Positions 23,413 to 36,854 of a DNA stretch of 64,000 bases are shown piece after piece. The DNA lies in contig CM043966.1 in the NCBI GenBank assembly GCA_014529385.2, positions 94,739,587-94,803,586 of the forward strand, read 5' to 3'. The notes under the pieces were generated by a model. The model saw only the letters and a program-made list of their open reading frames with translations. It did not search any database and was not told the DNA's origin. Origin of the DNA: Adiantum capillus-veneris. Its lineage: Eukaryota > Streptophyta > Polypodiopsida > Polypodiales > Pteridaceae. The number at the start of each line of letters is the position of its first letter. Position 1 is the stretch's first letter. The translations under genes were made by a program, and so were the position numbers.

Positions 23413-23969
23413 TTTCTAATATGCTCATCTATATACTATCTTCAAGGAAAAGAGGAATATGGGGTGCCATGTGGATGGTAATTCAGCCTCTAGCAATTAA
23501 GGTTCCCTATTCTTTCTTCTCATAGTAGGCATCACACCTTTTAGTGCCCATTGCAACTAGCCCAACTACTACTTCCTCCAAATGATGCATGCATTCCTTT
23601 CTCCTGTTGTTTGTGGAAAATGTACCAGTTCTTCAATGGTGTGGCTCAGTCATAGGAAGTCGGGAAGTTGAAGGAACCAACCTAGCTGCCCCATTTGCAT
23701 GTGCATGCTCAATAGAGGAATAGTGTACTTTATCATTGTCTACATTGTGCATGTGGAGGAAGCTACCCAATACTTGCACCATCCAAATCCCTAACACTTG
23801 ACGAGATCACTAGCTACTTCCATGCTCTGTATGTTTTAACAGTATATCCTACCCAATCTAGGCCCTACTTCAAGTAGCTCTTGCTGCCCTCCATCTCCTC
23901 TACAAACGTCCAACTTAGCTTTCTTGCACCTCTACTTTTGGGCCCTTGATCTCCTTATCTATCAAATAT

Positions 23970-24006
<37 letters not shown>
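22834..24006. repeat. Segmental tandem duplication, units about 580 bp
   Basis: Unit 1 (22834-23412) and unit 2 (23416-24006) run from AATATGCTCATCTATATAC to GATCTCCTTA(C/T)CT(G/A)TCAAATATAACTCT. Unit 1 ends in 46 C bases (23367-23412). Unit 2 ends at the same place in (CT)n (about 23971-24006). The sequence before unit 1 is also CT-rich. No coding function recognised. Confidence 0.85.
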
Positions 24007-24262
<256 letters not shown>

Positions 24263-24488
24263 CTCTTTCTTTTGTGCAATGGTGCTGATGGAGATCCTTT
24301 ACGTGTTGCACCAAATCCATAGCACGAGGCTAGGGGAACTATAGGGCATGCACAAACAATTTGAAATGCAGTCAAGTGGCATCAAACAATCAGTAGTGCA
24401 CACAAGGTCAAATTGACATGCACCTAAATGCATGATTTTGTCATTGTAGTCCCGTCGAATGAGAAGCTGAGCACTTCCAATCAAAGTG

Positions 24489-24567
24489 GCATGGCCGCAT
24501 ATAATCCATTAATGTGCATGTGGAAAAGGGGGTTGATTTGGGGGGAAATTGGCTCTTGGGTGGGTAG

Positions 24568-24646
<79 letters not shown>

Positions 24647-24888
24647 ACCCCCAAAGCAACTGCCCAAGTGCACAACCGGCATAATCTTAGGGGACATACA
24701 ATGCAAGGAAATCGGTAAAGTCAAGCGAGCACTTCTAATTAGATTCATGGCCACATAGAAGTGAGCATTCTAATTAGATTTCATGGCCACATAGAAGCCA
24801 TTATGTGTAGGTGGAAAACGGTTGAGCTGGAGGGGAAGTTGGCTCTTGAGGGGGTGGAGGGAATCAGAATAGGGTGGGTAGCTCTCTT

Positions 24889-24951
<63 letters not shown>

Positions 24952-25035
24952 ACCCCGAAGCAACAGACCAAGTGCACAACAAGCATACTCTTAGGGGATT
25001 TACATGCATGGCAACCAATGAAGTCAAGTTTATGG
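24489..25035. repeat. Second tandem duplication with a C/CT tract swap
   Basis: Units 24489-24756 and 24785-25035 share GTGGAAAA, GTTGGCTCTTG, GGGTGGGTAGCTCTCT, AAGCAAC...CAAGTGCACAAC and AATGCAAGG/CATGGCAA-type strings. In unit 1 the CT run turns into 46 C bases (24601-24646); in unit 2 the same position is (CT)n (24890-24947). A 33-bp duplication (TTCTAATTAGATT(T)CATGGCCACATAG) lies at the unit border. Confidence 0.8.
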
Positions 25036-25080
25036 ATCAACAATTGTTGTGATCCCTCTCTATTGTGCACATCATGCTCC

Positions 25081-25121
<41 letters not shown>

Positions 25122-25139
25122 AGAGAGAGAGAGAGAGGA

Positions 25140-25170
<31 letters not shown>

Positions 25171-25207
25171 AGAAGAGAGAGAGAGAGATGAGAGTGAGAG
25201 AGAGATG

Positions 25208-25249
<42 letters not shown>
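25081..25249. repeat. Interrupted (GA)n tract, about 169 bp
   Basis: GA runs broken by AGGAG, AAGAG and ATGAGAG units. Confidence 0.9.
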
Positions 25250-25253
<4 letters not shown>

Positions 25254-26116
25254 CGAGAGGCTCTAGAGAGGAAAACCATTTTTCAAAAGCTTCTACCAAC
25301 AATCACACCTCTTGCGAATGCCTATAATCATGAAGGTGAAGGTTGTCTAGTTTTGATGGATGTGCTAAGCATATGTAGATGTTTAGGGAGGCATTTGTTC
25401 CAAAAGCTGCTATAGCCACTGATAGGGCCCCTATCGGAAGCCAATCAACATGTGTGTAGGAGTCCAGTCGTCAGCATGGGCATGTTTAAGTTGGGCGACT
25501 AGTGCATGTGCTTACTGTAGGAGCTCCTGCTAGAGGCGATCACTGACCATGGAAGTGAGTGTGGGTACTGTCAGGGGGTGAGTGTGGGTCTCCCACACTT
25601 TTTGAGAACTTTCCTATGTGAGTATTCAGGAGGTGTGGGACCAACTCCCACTTAATATACGCTATTCATATGGTTACAGTTGTCCCAGTTGGAGGATAGA
25701 GATGCATCTTGGGCAAATCATGCGTCACATTGGACCTTGGATAGTGCGGACACCAAGTGATGCTTCCAGGACCTTATTTTATTGATGATGATGGTCATTT
25801 ATGTAGCTTGGCACACTTTGAGTGCTGGAATTTATGTAGCTTGACACACATCTTAGAATGTACTCCTCTCTCCCTCTACCTCTCTACAGACAAATTCCTT
25901 GCTTGACTTTAAATATGGTTTGAGCAGAAACTATTAATTATGGTTCAATTCCTCCTTGCTTGGGTTTGATTATGGTTTGAGGAAAAACTATTAATTATGG
26001 TTCAATTACATAGATGATGATGTTATATGCAAGATGTTGTAGAGTTTGACTTCATTGAGTTCTATTTTTTATGAGTGAACCTTGGTATACTCTTGATTTA
26101 ACATGTCCACGTTAAA
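25250..26116. other. Unassigned sequence with a small tandem duplication
   Basis: Contains an imperfect duplication near 25897-26010 (CTTGCTTG...ATGGTTTGAG...AACTATTAATTATGGTTCAATT). No open frame with recognisable content. Confidence 0.5.
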
Positions 26117-26201
26117 GATAGATAGATAGAGGAGAGAGAGAGATCGAGAGAGAGAGAGAGAGAGAGATGAGTGAGAGAGAGAGAGAGAGAGAAGAGAGAG
26201 T

Positions 26202-26260
<59 letters not shown>

Positions 26261-26386
26261 GTTGTGGGGTGGCTCAAATGTAACTCTCTCTCATACACAC
26301 CACCGCTATAAACAACAGCAAAGAGCTTTCATTACTTTGTTCTTCCATAGTCTCTCTCTCTCTCTCTCTCTCTGTCAGTGGCCTTC

Positions 26387-26478
<92 letters not shown>

Positions 26479-26580
26479 GGTGTGGTGAGGGATGCCAACA
26501 AGAGAGAGAATGTGACGTGTGTAATGAGGAGATATATAAAGATAGACACACACACATAGACACACACACACACACACTTG
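26117..26580. repeat. (GA)n, (CT)n and (CA)n block
   Basis: Mixed GATA/GA at 26117-26170, (GA)n at about 26173-26256, (CT)n at 26351-26372, (GA)n at 26390-26476 and a short CA run near 26545-26577. The CT run and the following GA run are complementary, separated by about 17 bases. Confidence 0.9.
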
Positions 26581-26599
26581 GTCATTGCATCTGACCATG

Positions 26600-28259
26600 A
26601 TAGCTAGTTCTAAATCAACCTAGTGATAATGCTACCCAAACTAGGTATATAGCTCTTGCTTTACCCAACACACTTTTGGCGGCTGACTAATTCTTTTGTT
26701 GCATAATTACAAGCAGCCTACTCTTAGCATAAGGTTCTCCACCTTAAGTTCCTTGTTGCTGGCCTACTATGGCATGGATGAATGAATACCACTTAAAGCC
26801 TAACTCAGTGGGAGAAATCCCTTGTGGTGCTAACCTTAAAAGGTAAATATTAAAAAAACCTCCTTCCCTTTATGGCTCCTCCTGGTTGTGAAACTTTCCC
26901 TATCGCCACAAATCCCCTTCCCTCCTTTCACTCAACAGGTTCCACAAATGGTGCTTTCCTTTTTGATGATGTTGGCGGCTTGGCGAGGCATGTATCTCAT
27001 CTCTTTCATAATTAATCCTCCTCTTCAGGGCTCGTTGACGATCCCGATGGGATTTCTCGCAGTGGGGAGCTTCCATGGTGTGGCATACCTGGCATATTTT
27101 TGAGTGAAGAATGCTGACATACTTCTTTTGACACATAACCATCCATTGCCCCTATATTAAGGTGAGCGGCTCTTCCCCCTTCACTTAGACTTGGGTGTTT
27201 ATCTGTCTTTTTCATTTTAAGCATACAAGAAAAGCAGTTATAAATTTGGTTTTGGGCATTGGGTTTTTTATACTGTCCCGTACTACACTAAAAACAAACT
27301 TGATATGGCTGACTCGTTGTACTGGTTTTCTTTTAAAAAAAGGGGGAAAGAGAGAATATGAAGACATTGTATTGTGCTTGGCTTTCCCCTGCCACTTTGG
27401 GGATTGTTTTGGGATTACTTCTGCTCATAGGTTTACTGAAAATATCAGCTTTAGATAATTTCTTGCTCTTATTGGAAGATTGGATGGGGACTTTTTTTTG
27501 GGAAATGATTTTAGCTACAAGCTCTGAATTACAAAACCATAAAAAAAGTGATTTGCTGCTATTTAGGGTGTTTATTAGGTTTGAAAAGCTTTCTTACCTC
27601 TGGGGTGATTTGCCTCTTCATAGATAAACTCTGATCTTTTGCTCCTGCTATTGTTCACTTGGTAATCTAGTTCGGAGGAGTAATGGTTTTACTGGAAATA
27701 CTTACATACATCTCATAGATAATACCATGAGTATCTTTTGTTATCTGGTGGCCTTAACATGCTAATTGTGATTTGATATCTGGCTTGGATGACTGGTTTA
27801 GATCTGGTTTTATTTAACCATATTCATACATATAGCTAGTTCTTGGTGGTGATACTGTAATAAAATATATGTATAAACTTATACACATTTTGGCCTTGTT
27901 ACTGATCTGGTTTTGATACACATTCTGGTCTACCACATATTTTTTTGGTTTTTTATAAAAAAGCCTGGTCTCTGGATATGGCTAGTCATGTCTCTAGGAC
28001 TTGATCCTCCTCTCATACAATGGCTATATATAGGAATGGTTTGAAGTGGTTTGCTTTATGGCTGGCTCTGGCTCTGGTTTTGGCTCTAGCTAATACTTCT
28101 CTAAACCCTGGCTGGTACTTCTCTCGGCTGATAGTTCAGTTATTATTATATATTCAAAAGGAGAACCTTTATGGTATTTTGTGTAATGATGATGAGTATG
28201 CATACATATGGCAAAAATATTGGAGTACTCATATATTTTTGGATTTGATATCTGGCCTA
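26600..28259. other. Unassigned intergenic sequence before Copia-1
   Basis: T-rich, with short open frames only. One frame around 26870-27100 has a faint coding look but no motif I can name. No RNA gene or repeat partner was found. Confidence 0.4.
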
Positions 28260-28485
28260 TGCTACCATATACATGTGGTAGTGATGTGTGTGAACACACT
28301 AGGACTACTAGGGCATTTTTTCCCTCTTTAGGAGGTTTTTCCCCCCGAGCATTGTATAACGCCCATCACTCTAGCGATATCTATCTTTCCATTGCATACT
28401 AAGTAACACACTCTCTATTGTGTGCCTTGAGATTCCTTCATCTTCTCCAAGATGTGTGCATTTCTCTGCAACCCTAATTCCAACA
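28260..28485 (+). repeat. Copia-1 5' LTR
   Basis: TGCTACCATATACATGTGG to CCTAATTCCAACA, 226 bp. It carries the shared words GTGTGAACACACTAGGAC and CCCTCTTTAGGAGG. Confidence 0.95.
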
Positions 28486-28487
28486 AA

Positions 28488-28502
28488 TGGTATCAGAGTA
28501 GG
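28488..28502 (+). other. Copia-1 primer binding site
   Basis: TGGTATCAGAGTAGG, the tRNA-Met type site with one change (C to T at base 12) relative to Copia-2 and Copia-3. Confidence 0.85.
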
Positions 28503-28846
28503 TTGCGTCCTCCCGGGCTTAGTCGCCAGCTGCTCCAGCACACACCTGCTCACTTTCTCCGATTTCAGTGAGCTTTGGCAAGCGTTCGCAGGTCGACAAA
28601 ATTTTTGGACAAGCTCGTCGATCTTAGTCAGCTCAGATTTTTGATTCGGGCTCATTTCGGCCCCCGTTTCCACTACAGGCAGTACTGCACAGGCTATTTC
28701 TTCATTTTGTACAGAATTTCTGCCAGTTCCGTTTTCTGCATAACAGATGCCTCATAGTCTCTACGGTTTGTGCTATATAGCACGTGTTGTTCCCGCTCCG
28801 TTTCTCTTATTTTCGGGCAATTTTCACATGAGGTGCAGCATTTACC

Positions 28847-29390
28847 ATGGCTGACAACAACACAGATGTGTTCAAGATGTTTGCTGCTGAGGACAGGTTG
28901 GATGTGGACAACTACCCTATGTGGGCTTATATGATGCAACATGTTCTTGTGTCAAAGGGCGTCTAAACATTATGAAGGGCATTGATGTACGTCCTAGTTC
29001 TGAGGATGTAGACGATGTTGAGGATGTTGCAGGTCTTGATGCAAGGATTGCTGCTATTAGAGTTCTTTTGCCTACGGCAGAACAAGCTTGTTGGGATGTA
29101 AAGGATACGCAAGCTCATGCATTGACTGCGTCGTCTGTGAAGCGCACCATTGTTCCTCACATTTGTTCAGCAAAATTTGCAAAACAGACTTGGGATATTC
29201 TAGCAGGTCTTTATGCAAGCCGCAATGAGGCTAAAATTGCTTTGCTGCGTAAAGAGCTGGAGTCAAAGATTATGCATGAGGAAGATGATATGGACACTTT
29301 CCTTGCTGGTGTCAAGGATATCAATGAGCAACTTATTTTTGCAGGTGAAGTCATTTCAGACAGTTCCCTTGTGCAGACTGTTCTTGATGC
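28847..29390 (+). pseudogene. Copia-1 gag, N-terminal part
   Basis: ATG 28847 starts MADNNTDVFKMFAAEDRLD, followed by YPMWAYMMQHVLVSKGV and then TAA at codon 40 (28964). After that, one frame continues through the UBN2 region (KQTWDILAGLYASRNEAKIA, then EEDDMDTFLAGVKDINEQL). At 29390 the Ty3 element Gyp-1 interrupts it after VQTVLDA. The stop position corresponds exactly to TAG in Copia-2 and Copia-3. Confidence 0.9.
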
Positions 29391-29543
29391 TGACGGGAGA
29401 AAAGCGACACCCGAACCCCGATTGCCTCTAAAACGCTGGGGGCCGATGGCACGCCTCGAGCCTGTCACGATAAAGCGAACAGGGGGCACCACCTAGCTTT
29501 GAGCGGCTAGGACGCAGACCACAATGATGTGAACACTGCAAAC

Positions 29544-29632
<89 letters not shown>
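29391..29632 (-). repeat. Gyp-1 3' LTR, truncated at a CA microsatellite
   Basis: It matches 34556-34760 of the other LTR (CGACACCCGAA, GGCACGCCTCGA, AGCGGCTAGGACGCAGACCA). It then runs into (CA)n at 29547-29632, after which coding sequence of the second RNase H follows at once. About 2 kb of this LTR and the integrase are gone. Confidence 0.85.
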
Positions 29633-29636
<4 letters not shown>

Positions 29637-29639
29637 AAA

Positions 29640-30240
29640 AAGTTGACGACATCAGGCATATCATCACTACCTTGAAAGAGGGGTAGCTTTAGTTTGATGG
29701 CTCCTACGGGAACGTCTTGTATTCTTTCTTTGGCTAGAGCATCTGCCTCTTGATTTTCTGCTCTGGGGACATGAAATAGTTTCACTGCTTCAAATTTCCT
29801 TAGAAGATCCTTAACTTGGCATAATTGACCAAGTAAAACCTGATTTTTACAAACCCAAGTGCCCTTTATCTGCCTTATCAAAAGCAAAGCATCGCCAAAC
29901 ACATTTGGGCACTGAATTCCTTGTGAAATACATTGTTCCAACCCAAGAATTAGGGCTGCATATTCTGCTTCATTGTTGGAGTGGGAGTGTAATAACTGCC
30001 CGATGGAGAATACTCTTTCTTGTTGCTCATTGAAAATGACTATGCCAGCTGCAGACTGGTCGATTGTTCTCTTGTATGCTCCGTCAAAGAAAATAGAGTG
30101 AGATCTTTCTAGCCTAGGACTCTCTACCATTGGTGTTTCTTCCTTTGCTTCCGTGTTGACCTTCAGCTTCTTCTCATAGTGGCGATGAGTGAGAATTCCC
30201 GCTAAACTAGCCCTGGTGGAGTTTTCTACTTGCATGGTGT
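29640..30240 (-). pseudogene. Gyp-1 second RNase H (archaeal type)
   Basis: The frame ending near 29640 contains IFFDGAYKRTIDQSAAGIVI, HSNNEAEYAALILGLEQC, GDALLLIRQIKGTW and VPRAENQEADALAKERI. These hold the D, E, D, D-type acidic residues of an archaeal-class RNase H. In Tat elements this second RNase H normally sits between the first RNase H and integrase. The domain looks complete, but the upstream frame is broken, and downstream there is a microsatellite where integrase should be. Confidence 0.85.
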
Positions 30241-30249
30241 AGTCAAACT

Positions 30250-30720
30250 CTTATAATCTAATTAACCACTTAGAAATCCTAGATGAGACATCCATTTGTC
30301 GCATTACATATGGGAAAACCTCTTCCATTTTCAGGATTACAAAGGGTCTAGGCAGGAGATAGGAGCGAAACTTTGTGGTAGCAAACATTAGTTCCAGAAC
30401 CATGTGTTCTACTTCGGTGAATCCTTTTTCCGACGGGGTCATGACATGACTAGAGAAGTAAATAGGACGCATGAAAGAAGTTTGGGGGTGCTTTTGCATT
30501 AGCAAGGCTCCGAGTGTATCACTTCCTACACTAGGGTTGGCATAAAATGGCTCATCCCACTTAGGGGGTGAAATGGTGGGAAGCTTAGCTAGGATTTGCT
30601 TTACCTCGGTAAATTGCTGCTCATTTTCTTCACTCCATGAGAAGACATCCCTCTAGGTGATTTGTTGTAGAGGGAGGACCACTTGAGATAGCAAGTGAAT
30701 GAACCTGCTTAAGTATCTTA
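30250..30720 (-). pseudogene. Gyp-1 first RNase H (Ty3 type)
   Basis: Reads FYANPSVGSDTLGALLMQK, MRPIYFSSHVMTPSEKGFT, EVEHMVLELMFATTKFRSYL and MDVSSRISKWLIRL, i.e. the usual Ty3 RNase H and connection region following RT. A stop after WLIRL separates it from the second RNase H. It matches the same region of Gyp-2. Confidence 0.85.
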
Positions 30721-31622
30721 CCTTCTGAAGGAAAGAAACCAACTACTTAGAGGTGGTGGGTGACGATAAAGATACCAGGGCTTGAATCTTGCTAGGTCAG
30801 CTTCAATTCCTTGTGCTGAAATTACATGGCCAAGGAGAGTGACTTTGCTTTCACTAATGTGACTCTTATCCACGTTGAGCTGGCCACCCAAGGTTTGCAG
30901 CCTAATTAAGCCATCATAGACTTTGCTTAAATGAAGGGCTTGTGAACTATAGATGCAAAAATCATCTATGAAAACCCGTATAGCGCTGAAATGTGATCGG
31001 GGCGTTAGTGAGGCCAAAAGGCATCACCCTGTAAGCAAAGCATCCCCAAGGTGTGATGAAGGTTTTCTTCTTCTGATCTTCTTCCACAATGCTAATCTGG
31101 AAGTATCCTGAGTAGCCAACGCACACTGTGTATCATTCGTGACCCGCCACTTCATTGAGAATTTCATCCTGGAATGGGAGGGAAAAGTGATCCCTCTCCG
31201 TGGCTGTATTGAGAGGTTTATAGTCCACACAGACTCTCCACTTACCATTCATTTTTGGTGTGACTACTGCTAGGGAGACCCATTCTGAGTCTTCGACAGG
31301 GTAGACGAAACCTGCTTGTAGCAAACTTCTCACCTCTTTAAGTAGTGCCTCTTGTTGAAGTACTCCAAGTCTTCTGAGCTTCTGCACTACGGACTACTGT
31401 AATTCCTGTGATCTTATCATAGCGATCAATGAACAAAGTAGTGAAGTTACCTAGCATGGAGACATATTCCTTCCTTTCTTCATCGGTTAACTCATTTGAG
31501 AGCATTTTTTGTAAGTTACTTGCATTCTCTAAGGACCGCGTACCTGATGATTCCTCTTGGTTTGTTGTGGGTGTTTTAGACTGTGTCAATCTTTTTGGGT
31601 CTTTAAGAATGACCCCCATCAC
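30721..31622 (-). pseudogene. Gyp-1 reverse transcriptase, several frames
   Basis: Motifs are spread over frames: LLQAGFVYPVEDSEWVS, NGKWRVCVDYKPLNTATERD, TPWGCFAYRVMPFGLTNAP and the catalytic FIDDFCIYSS. About 30 to 40 residues between TFQR and the FIDD strand are deleted. Frameshifts and stops break the rest, so no active enzyme is made. Upstream (31622-31338) is the protease-RT linker. Confidence 0.85.
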
Positions 31623-32075
31623 TTCGATGCTACTGTCACTTCCGTCGATGGTGGTTGTCTCTTTCCCTGAGTAGATACGTAGTCGCTGGTGGACTCATCT
31701 TCTGAAGCCTCCAAGATCATGTTGTGTTGCTTCCCAGTCCTCATGTCATAGAATATGTACTTCCCTTTAGTGTCCTTCATCTGAATCATTTTGGTGCTCC
31801 AGTCTTGTTTAGCTTCCATAGCCATAAGCCAAGGCCTCCCAAGAATGATGGGGTAGCCCTCCCCTTTGTGTGGCATGACAAAGATATCTACCTCCACTTC
31901 TATATTGAATGCTTTTACTTTGACCGCATTCACAATGCCCACCATTTCACTCTTACATTGTTTGCCATTTTGGCTCGGCAGGGTGCCGGCCTACTTACCT
32001 CTAGACCTAAATGGTGCATCATCTTTCCACTCATGAAGCATATTTGCGCGCCACCATCTATGTAGACATTTGAGA
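31619..32075 (-). pseudogene. Gyp-1 protease domain
   Basis: On the minus strand, YIDGGAQIC (about 32047-32062) is the aspartic protease site, with DGGA instead of the common D(S/T)GA. A frame from 31945 follows with FVMPHKGEGYPIILGRPWL, the hydrophobic flap-to-C-terminal motif. A frameshift lies between the two parts. Gyp-2 has the same DGGA, so this is a family trait rather than damage. Confidence 0.8.
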
Positions 32076-32323
32076 TCCGTTGCCCCTTGATGTGGTCATC
32101 CATGGTTGGTAGGATGTGTCGAGATCACTTCCAGAGATAGCCCCAGCTATCCTGGGTCTTGATTTCTTGGTACTCACCATTTTGTCCATTGCCTCCTCAT
32201 TCTTGGTGCAAGGTGGAGTAATTGGGGCCAAGTTATCTTCGGGCCTTGCATTAACACACCCTGAACTAAGTCATAGGGTTTTGCATACTCACCTAGTGAG
32301 AAGTCCACGGTGTCTATCTTCCG

Positions 32324-33490
32324 TCACGGTTTAGCTGCTTGCTTGCTAGAATCGGCCTTCCCTTTCATTTTCTCTTCTCTTTGAGAGGCTTCCTCATGCC
32401 TAGCACGCTTAACTCCCATAGCATCCACTTCTTCTACCTTCGCTTTTTCTTTGTGCTTCTCTCGAACTGATTCTTCTACCTTTGCCTTCCCTTTAGTCTC
32501 CAAGCTAATAACACTCACCGCTTGGTTCACAACAGGTGGTGGGGGTAGTGGTGGAATGAGACTTTGTGGTGGTGGTTGTTGTTGTACGGGTGGTCGAAGG
32601 ATCTGGACCGGTGGGATCGGCCCTGGTTGCCTAGGTGGTGGTGGTCTTGATCTTGGCGGAGAGATCCGATTCTGTCTCCCCCCTCTATTGAAATTCTGCC
32701 TCCTTGGATGTGGGCAGTAGTACATTCCATGGCTGTCTTCCCAACAATCGTAGCAGTGGTACTTTTGGTTCTCCCTTCGTTGTCCTCTCCCTTGTTCTGG
32801 ATTCCTGACAGGTGCATGCCCGATGCACGGATAAACTCTCTAGTTGGGTGGTGATGCGACTCAGCAGGTCTCGCTGCTCCTCTGATGCCTCTTGCAGTTG
32901 GGCTCTATGATTTGCTGTTGCAGTCATTGGGGTTGGTCGGGCCGAGCTTGTTTCCTCTGACTCGTTTCCTCTTGCTTGCATGCGTAGCTTCTTGTCTTTA
33001 AGGCGGGCTACTTCTATTGCCAACTCATATGTTGCAGGAAACCTTCCCTTCACCTTCTCTCTAAGCGGCGACCATAGACCAACAATGAAACGGTCCTTCT
33101 TTAGGAAATTAGGCGCTCCTTTTCCTTCCTCCAGTGAGGCAACCCATATCTCCCATAAGTCCACAAATTTGGACTCGTAGGTGGCATACTCTAGCAGACT
33201 TCCCTGCTTCAATTCCGTCAGTAGCTGCCATAGCTTCTCCAAGGTTGTGCCTCCACCAAACCTCTTTACAAAAGCAGCCCTTAACACATCCATGCATTCT
33301 TGGTAGCCTGGGGCAATGCATTATACCAGGACTTGGCCTCTACCTTCATTAGTAGAGGAACAATTCGAAGTCGTGAAGTGTCGTCATCTTTATTGGAGAC
33401 GACACAAGCAATGTCGAAATCATCCAAAAAGTCGGTGGTGGGATCTTCTCCCTTCTTTCCACTGAACGTGGGGAAAGAAACACTTGCCAT
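32324..33490 (-). pseudogene. Gyp-1 gag
   Basis: ATG 33490 starts MASVSFPTFSGKKGEDPTTD. A frameshift near 33285 moves to the frame with FVKRFGGGTTLEKLWQLL and FLKKDRFIVGLWSPLREKV, and another near 32700 leads to a zinc knuckle CYDCWEDSHGMYYC (CX2CX4HX4C) and a Pro/Gln-rich tail. The layout (capsid, one knuckle, basic/Pro tail) equals Gyp-2 gag. Gag would form the particle; here it is broken twice. Confidence 0.85.
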
Positions 33491-33620
33491 GGTAGTGACT
33501 CAGGAAATTACAAACCTTTTTTCTCTTTTTTTATATAGATTAATGACAATAGCGACTCATAGCGGCTTTTTACAGGGTTGGGTGGATAGATTAAAACACG
33601 ATAAAGATAGAATCGCAAAG

Positions 33621-33839
33621 CTAGAACATAATAAAGATGCTTACATCAAAGGAGTGGTAGTAATCCAGGAGGGGCAAGATGATGGGACGTGGAGATCTCA
33701 AGATTTCATCAAGCATCTCGGCTCCGAATAAGAAAACAATATTTTGCTGGTAGAATATCTTCCTATCAATATACACGTTTACATGCATGTGTTGCAAGAA
33801 ATGGAAAGGAAATACTTCTGGCCTATTGTTATTATCCAT
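33621..33839 (-). CDS. 72-codon ORF upstream of Ty3 gag (Gyp-1 copy)
   Basis: An open frame of 72 codons plus stop lies 130 bp upstream of gag ATG and between it and the primer site. It starts MDNNNRPEVFPFH, carries RKIF(F/Y)QQ as RKIFYQQ, IVFLFG, EIL and ends SFDVSIFIMF. It aligns without gaps to the frame at 50562-50780 in Gyp-2 with 34 identical residues of 72. No known domain, signal peptide or clear membrane helix is recognised, although the C-terminal half is hydrophobic. It is intact while gag and pol of the same element are broken. Function unknown; a Tat/Ogre-type extra ORF is the nearest known parallel. Confidence 0.7.
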   Translation of the reverse strand: MDNNNRPEVFPFHFLQHMHVNVYIDRKIFYQQNIVFLFGAEMLDEILRSPRPIILPLLDYYHSFDVSIFIMF

Positions 33840-34234
33840 GTCGGGTGTAGGGCAAGGATCTTGACCACTAGGGTTGCGTACCTCAGGTGTTGACGAGGTG
33901 ACACTTCACTACATGCTCCTATCTCTTGTAGCAGTCCGCACAATCCTCCACATTAGGTTCAAAACAGACTGGGTGAGAAGAGTCTACCTCAATCGGCTTT
34001 CCATTCTGCATGCGGCGACGATGCTTGGGTGGTCGAACTTCATTTGAACTTTCCCGGCCTAGAGAGAGTGTAGGCCCACTTGCATCCACCAAATGCTTTA
34101 GGCTTCTGAACTTAGACTTTGTGGTTGATGTAGTTTCCTCTCAAAGCATTAGAGAGAAAACACTTGGTGCTACAAAAAATCTGACTGTCGTGAGAGTGCC
34201 GCAGTTTTCAAAAGCAAAACTCACCGTTTTTTCT

Positions 34235-34480
34235 TCACTTCCTCTGTCGGCACTCATTGACAGAATGCTGTGGTTGACAATAGTGATGGCACTTCATAGG
34301 CCTCCCACCCGATGCTCTCAAATTGTGGTTAGAATGAGCAACACGAGATGGAGAATTTACCTCTTGAATACTGACGACACTGCAGCCTGGTAGTAGTACT
34401 TCAATGAAGGCGGCTAGTGCCTCCTTAGTCTCCTCTTCTTCCATCCTCCGGTGAGAAAATTCCTTCAGCCATTTGTCCAT
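34235..34480 (-). other. Gyp-1 leader ORF with a degenerate knuckle-like end
   Basis: An 81-codon frame between the primer site and the 72-codon ORF. It starts MDKWLKEFSHRRMEEEE and ends CHHYCQPQHSVNECRQRK, which recalls a zinc knuckle but with wrong spacing. It could be a remnant of another gag or chance. No counterpart was seen in Gyp-2. Confidence 0.3.
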
Positions 34481-34536
34481 GATTGATGGCGTGCGTCACT
34501 TTCAACATTGTAAATTGAAGGTTTCTTAGAAGCACT

Positions 34537-34555
34537 CCTCAGTGGGGGCACCAAA
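34537..34555 (-). other. Gyp-1 primer binding site
   Basis: On the minus strand TTTGGTGCCCCCACTGAGG follows the LTR end CCCGTCA directly. The same 19 bases occur after the 5' LTR of Gyp-2, although the LTRs differ, which supports a shared tRNA primer. Confidence 0.8.
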
Positions 34556-36850
<2,295 letters not shown>

Positions 36851-36854
36851 ATGC

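Noticed and set aside
29547-29632. CRISPR-like or satellite array
   Set aside because: It is a plain CA dinucleotide tract without spacers.
34010-34393. Plus-strand 127-codon frame in the Gyp-1 leader
   Set aside because: It is antisense to the element, lacks motifs, and its counterpart is not present in Gyp-2.
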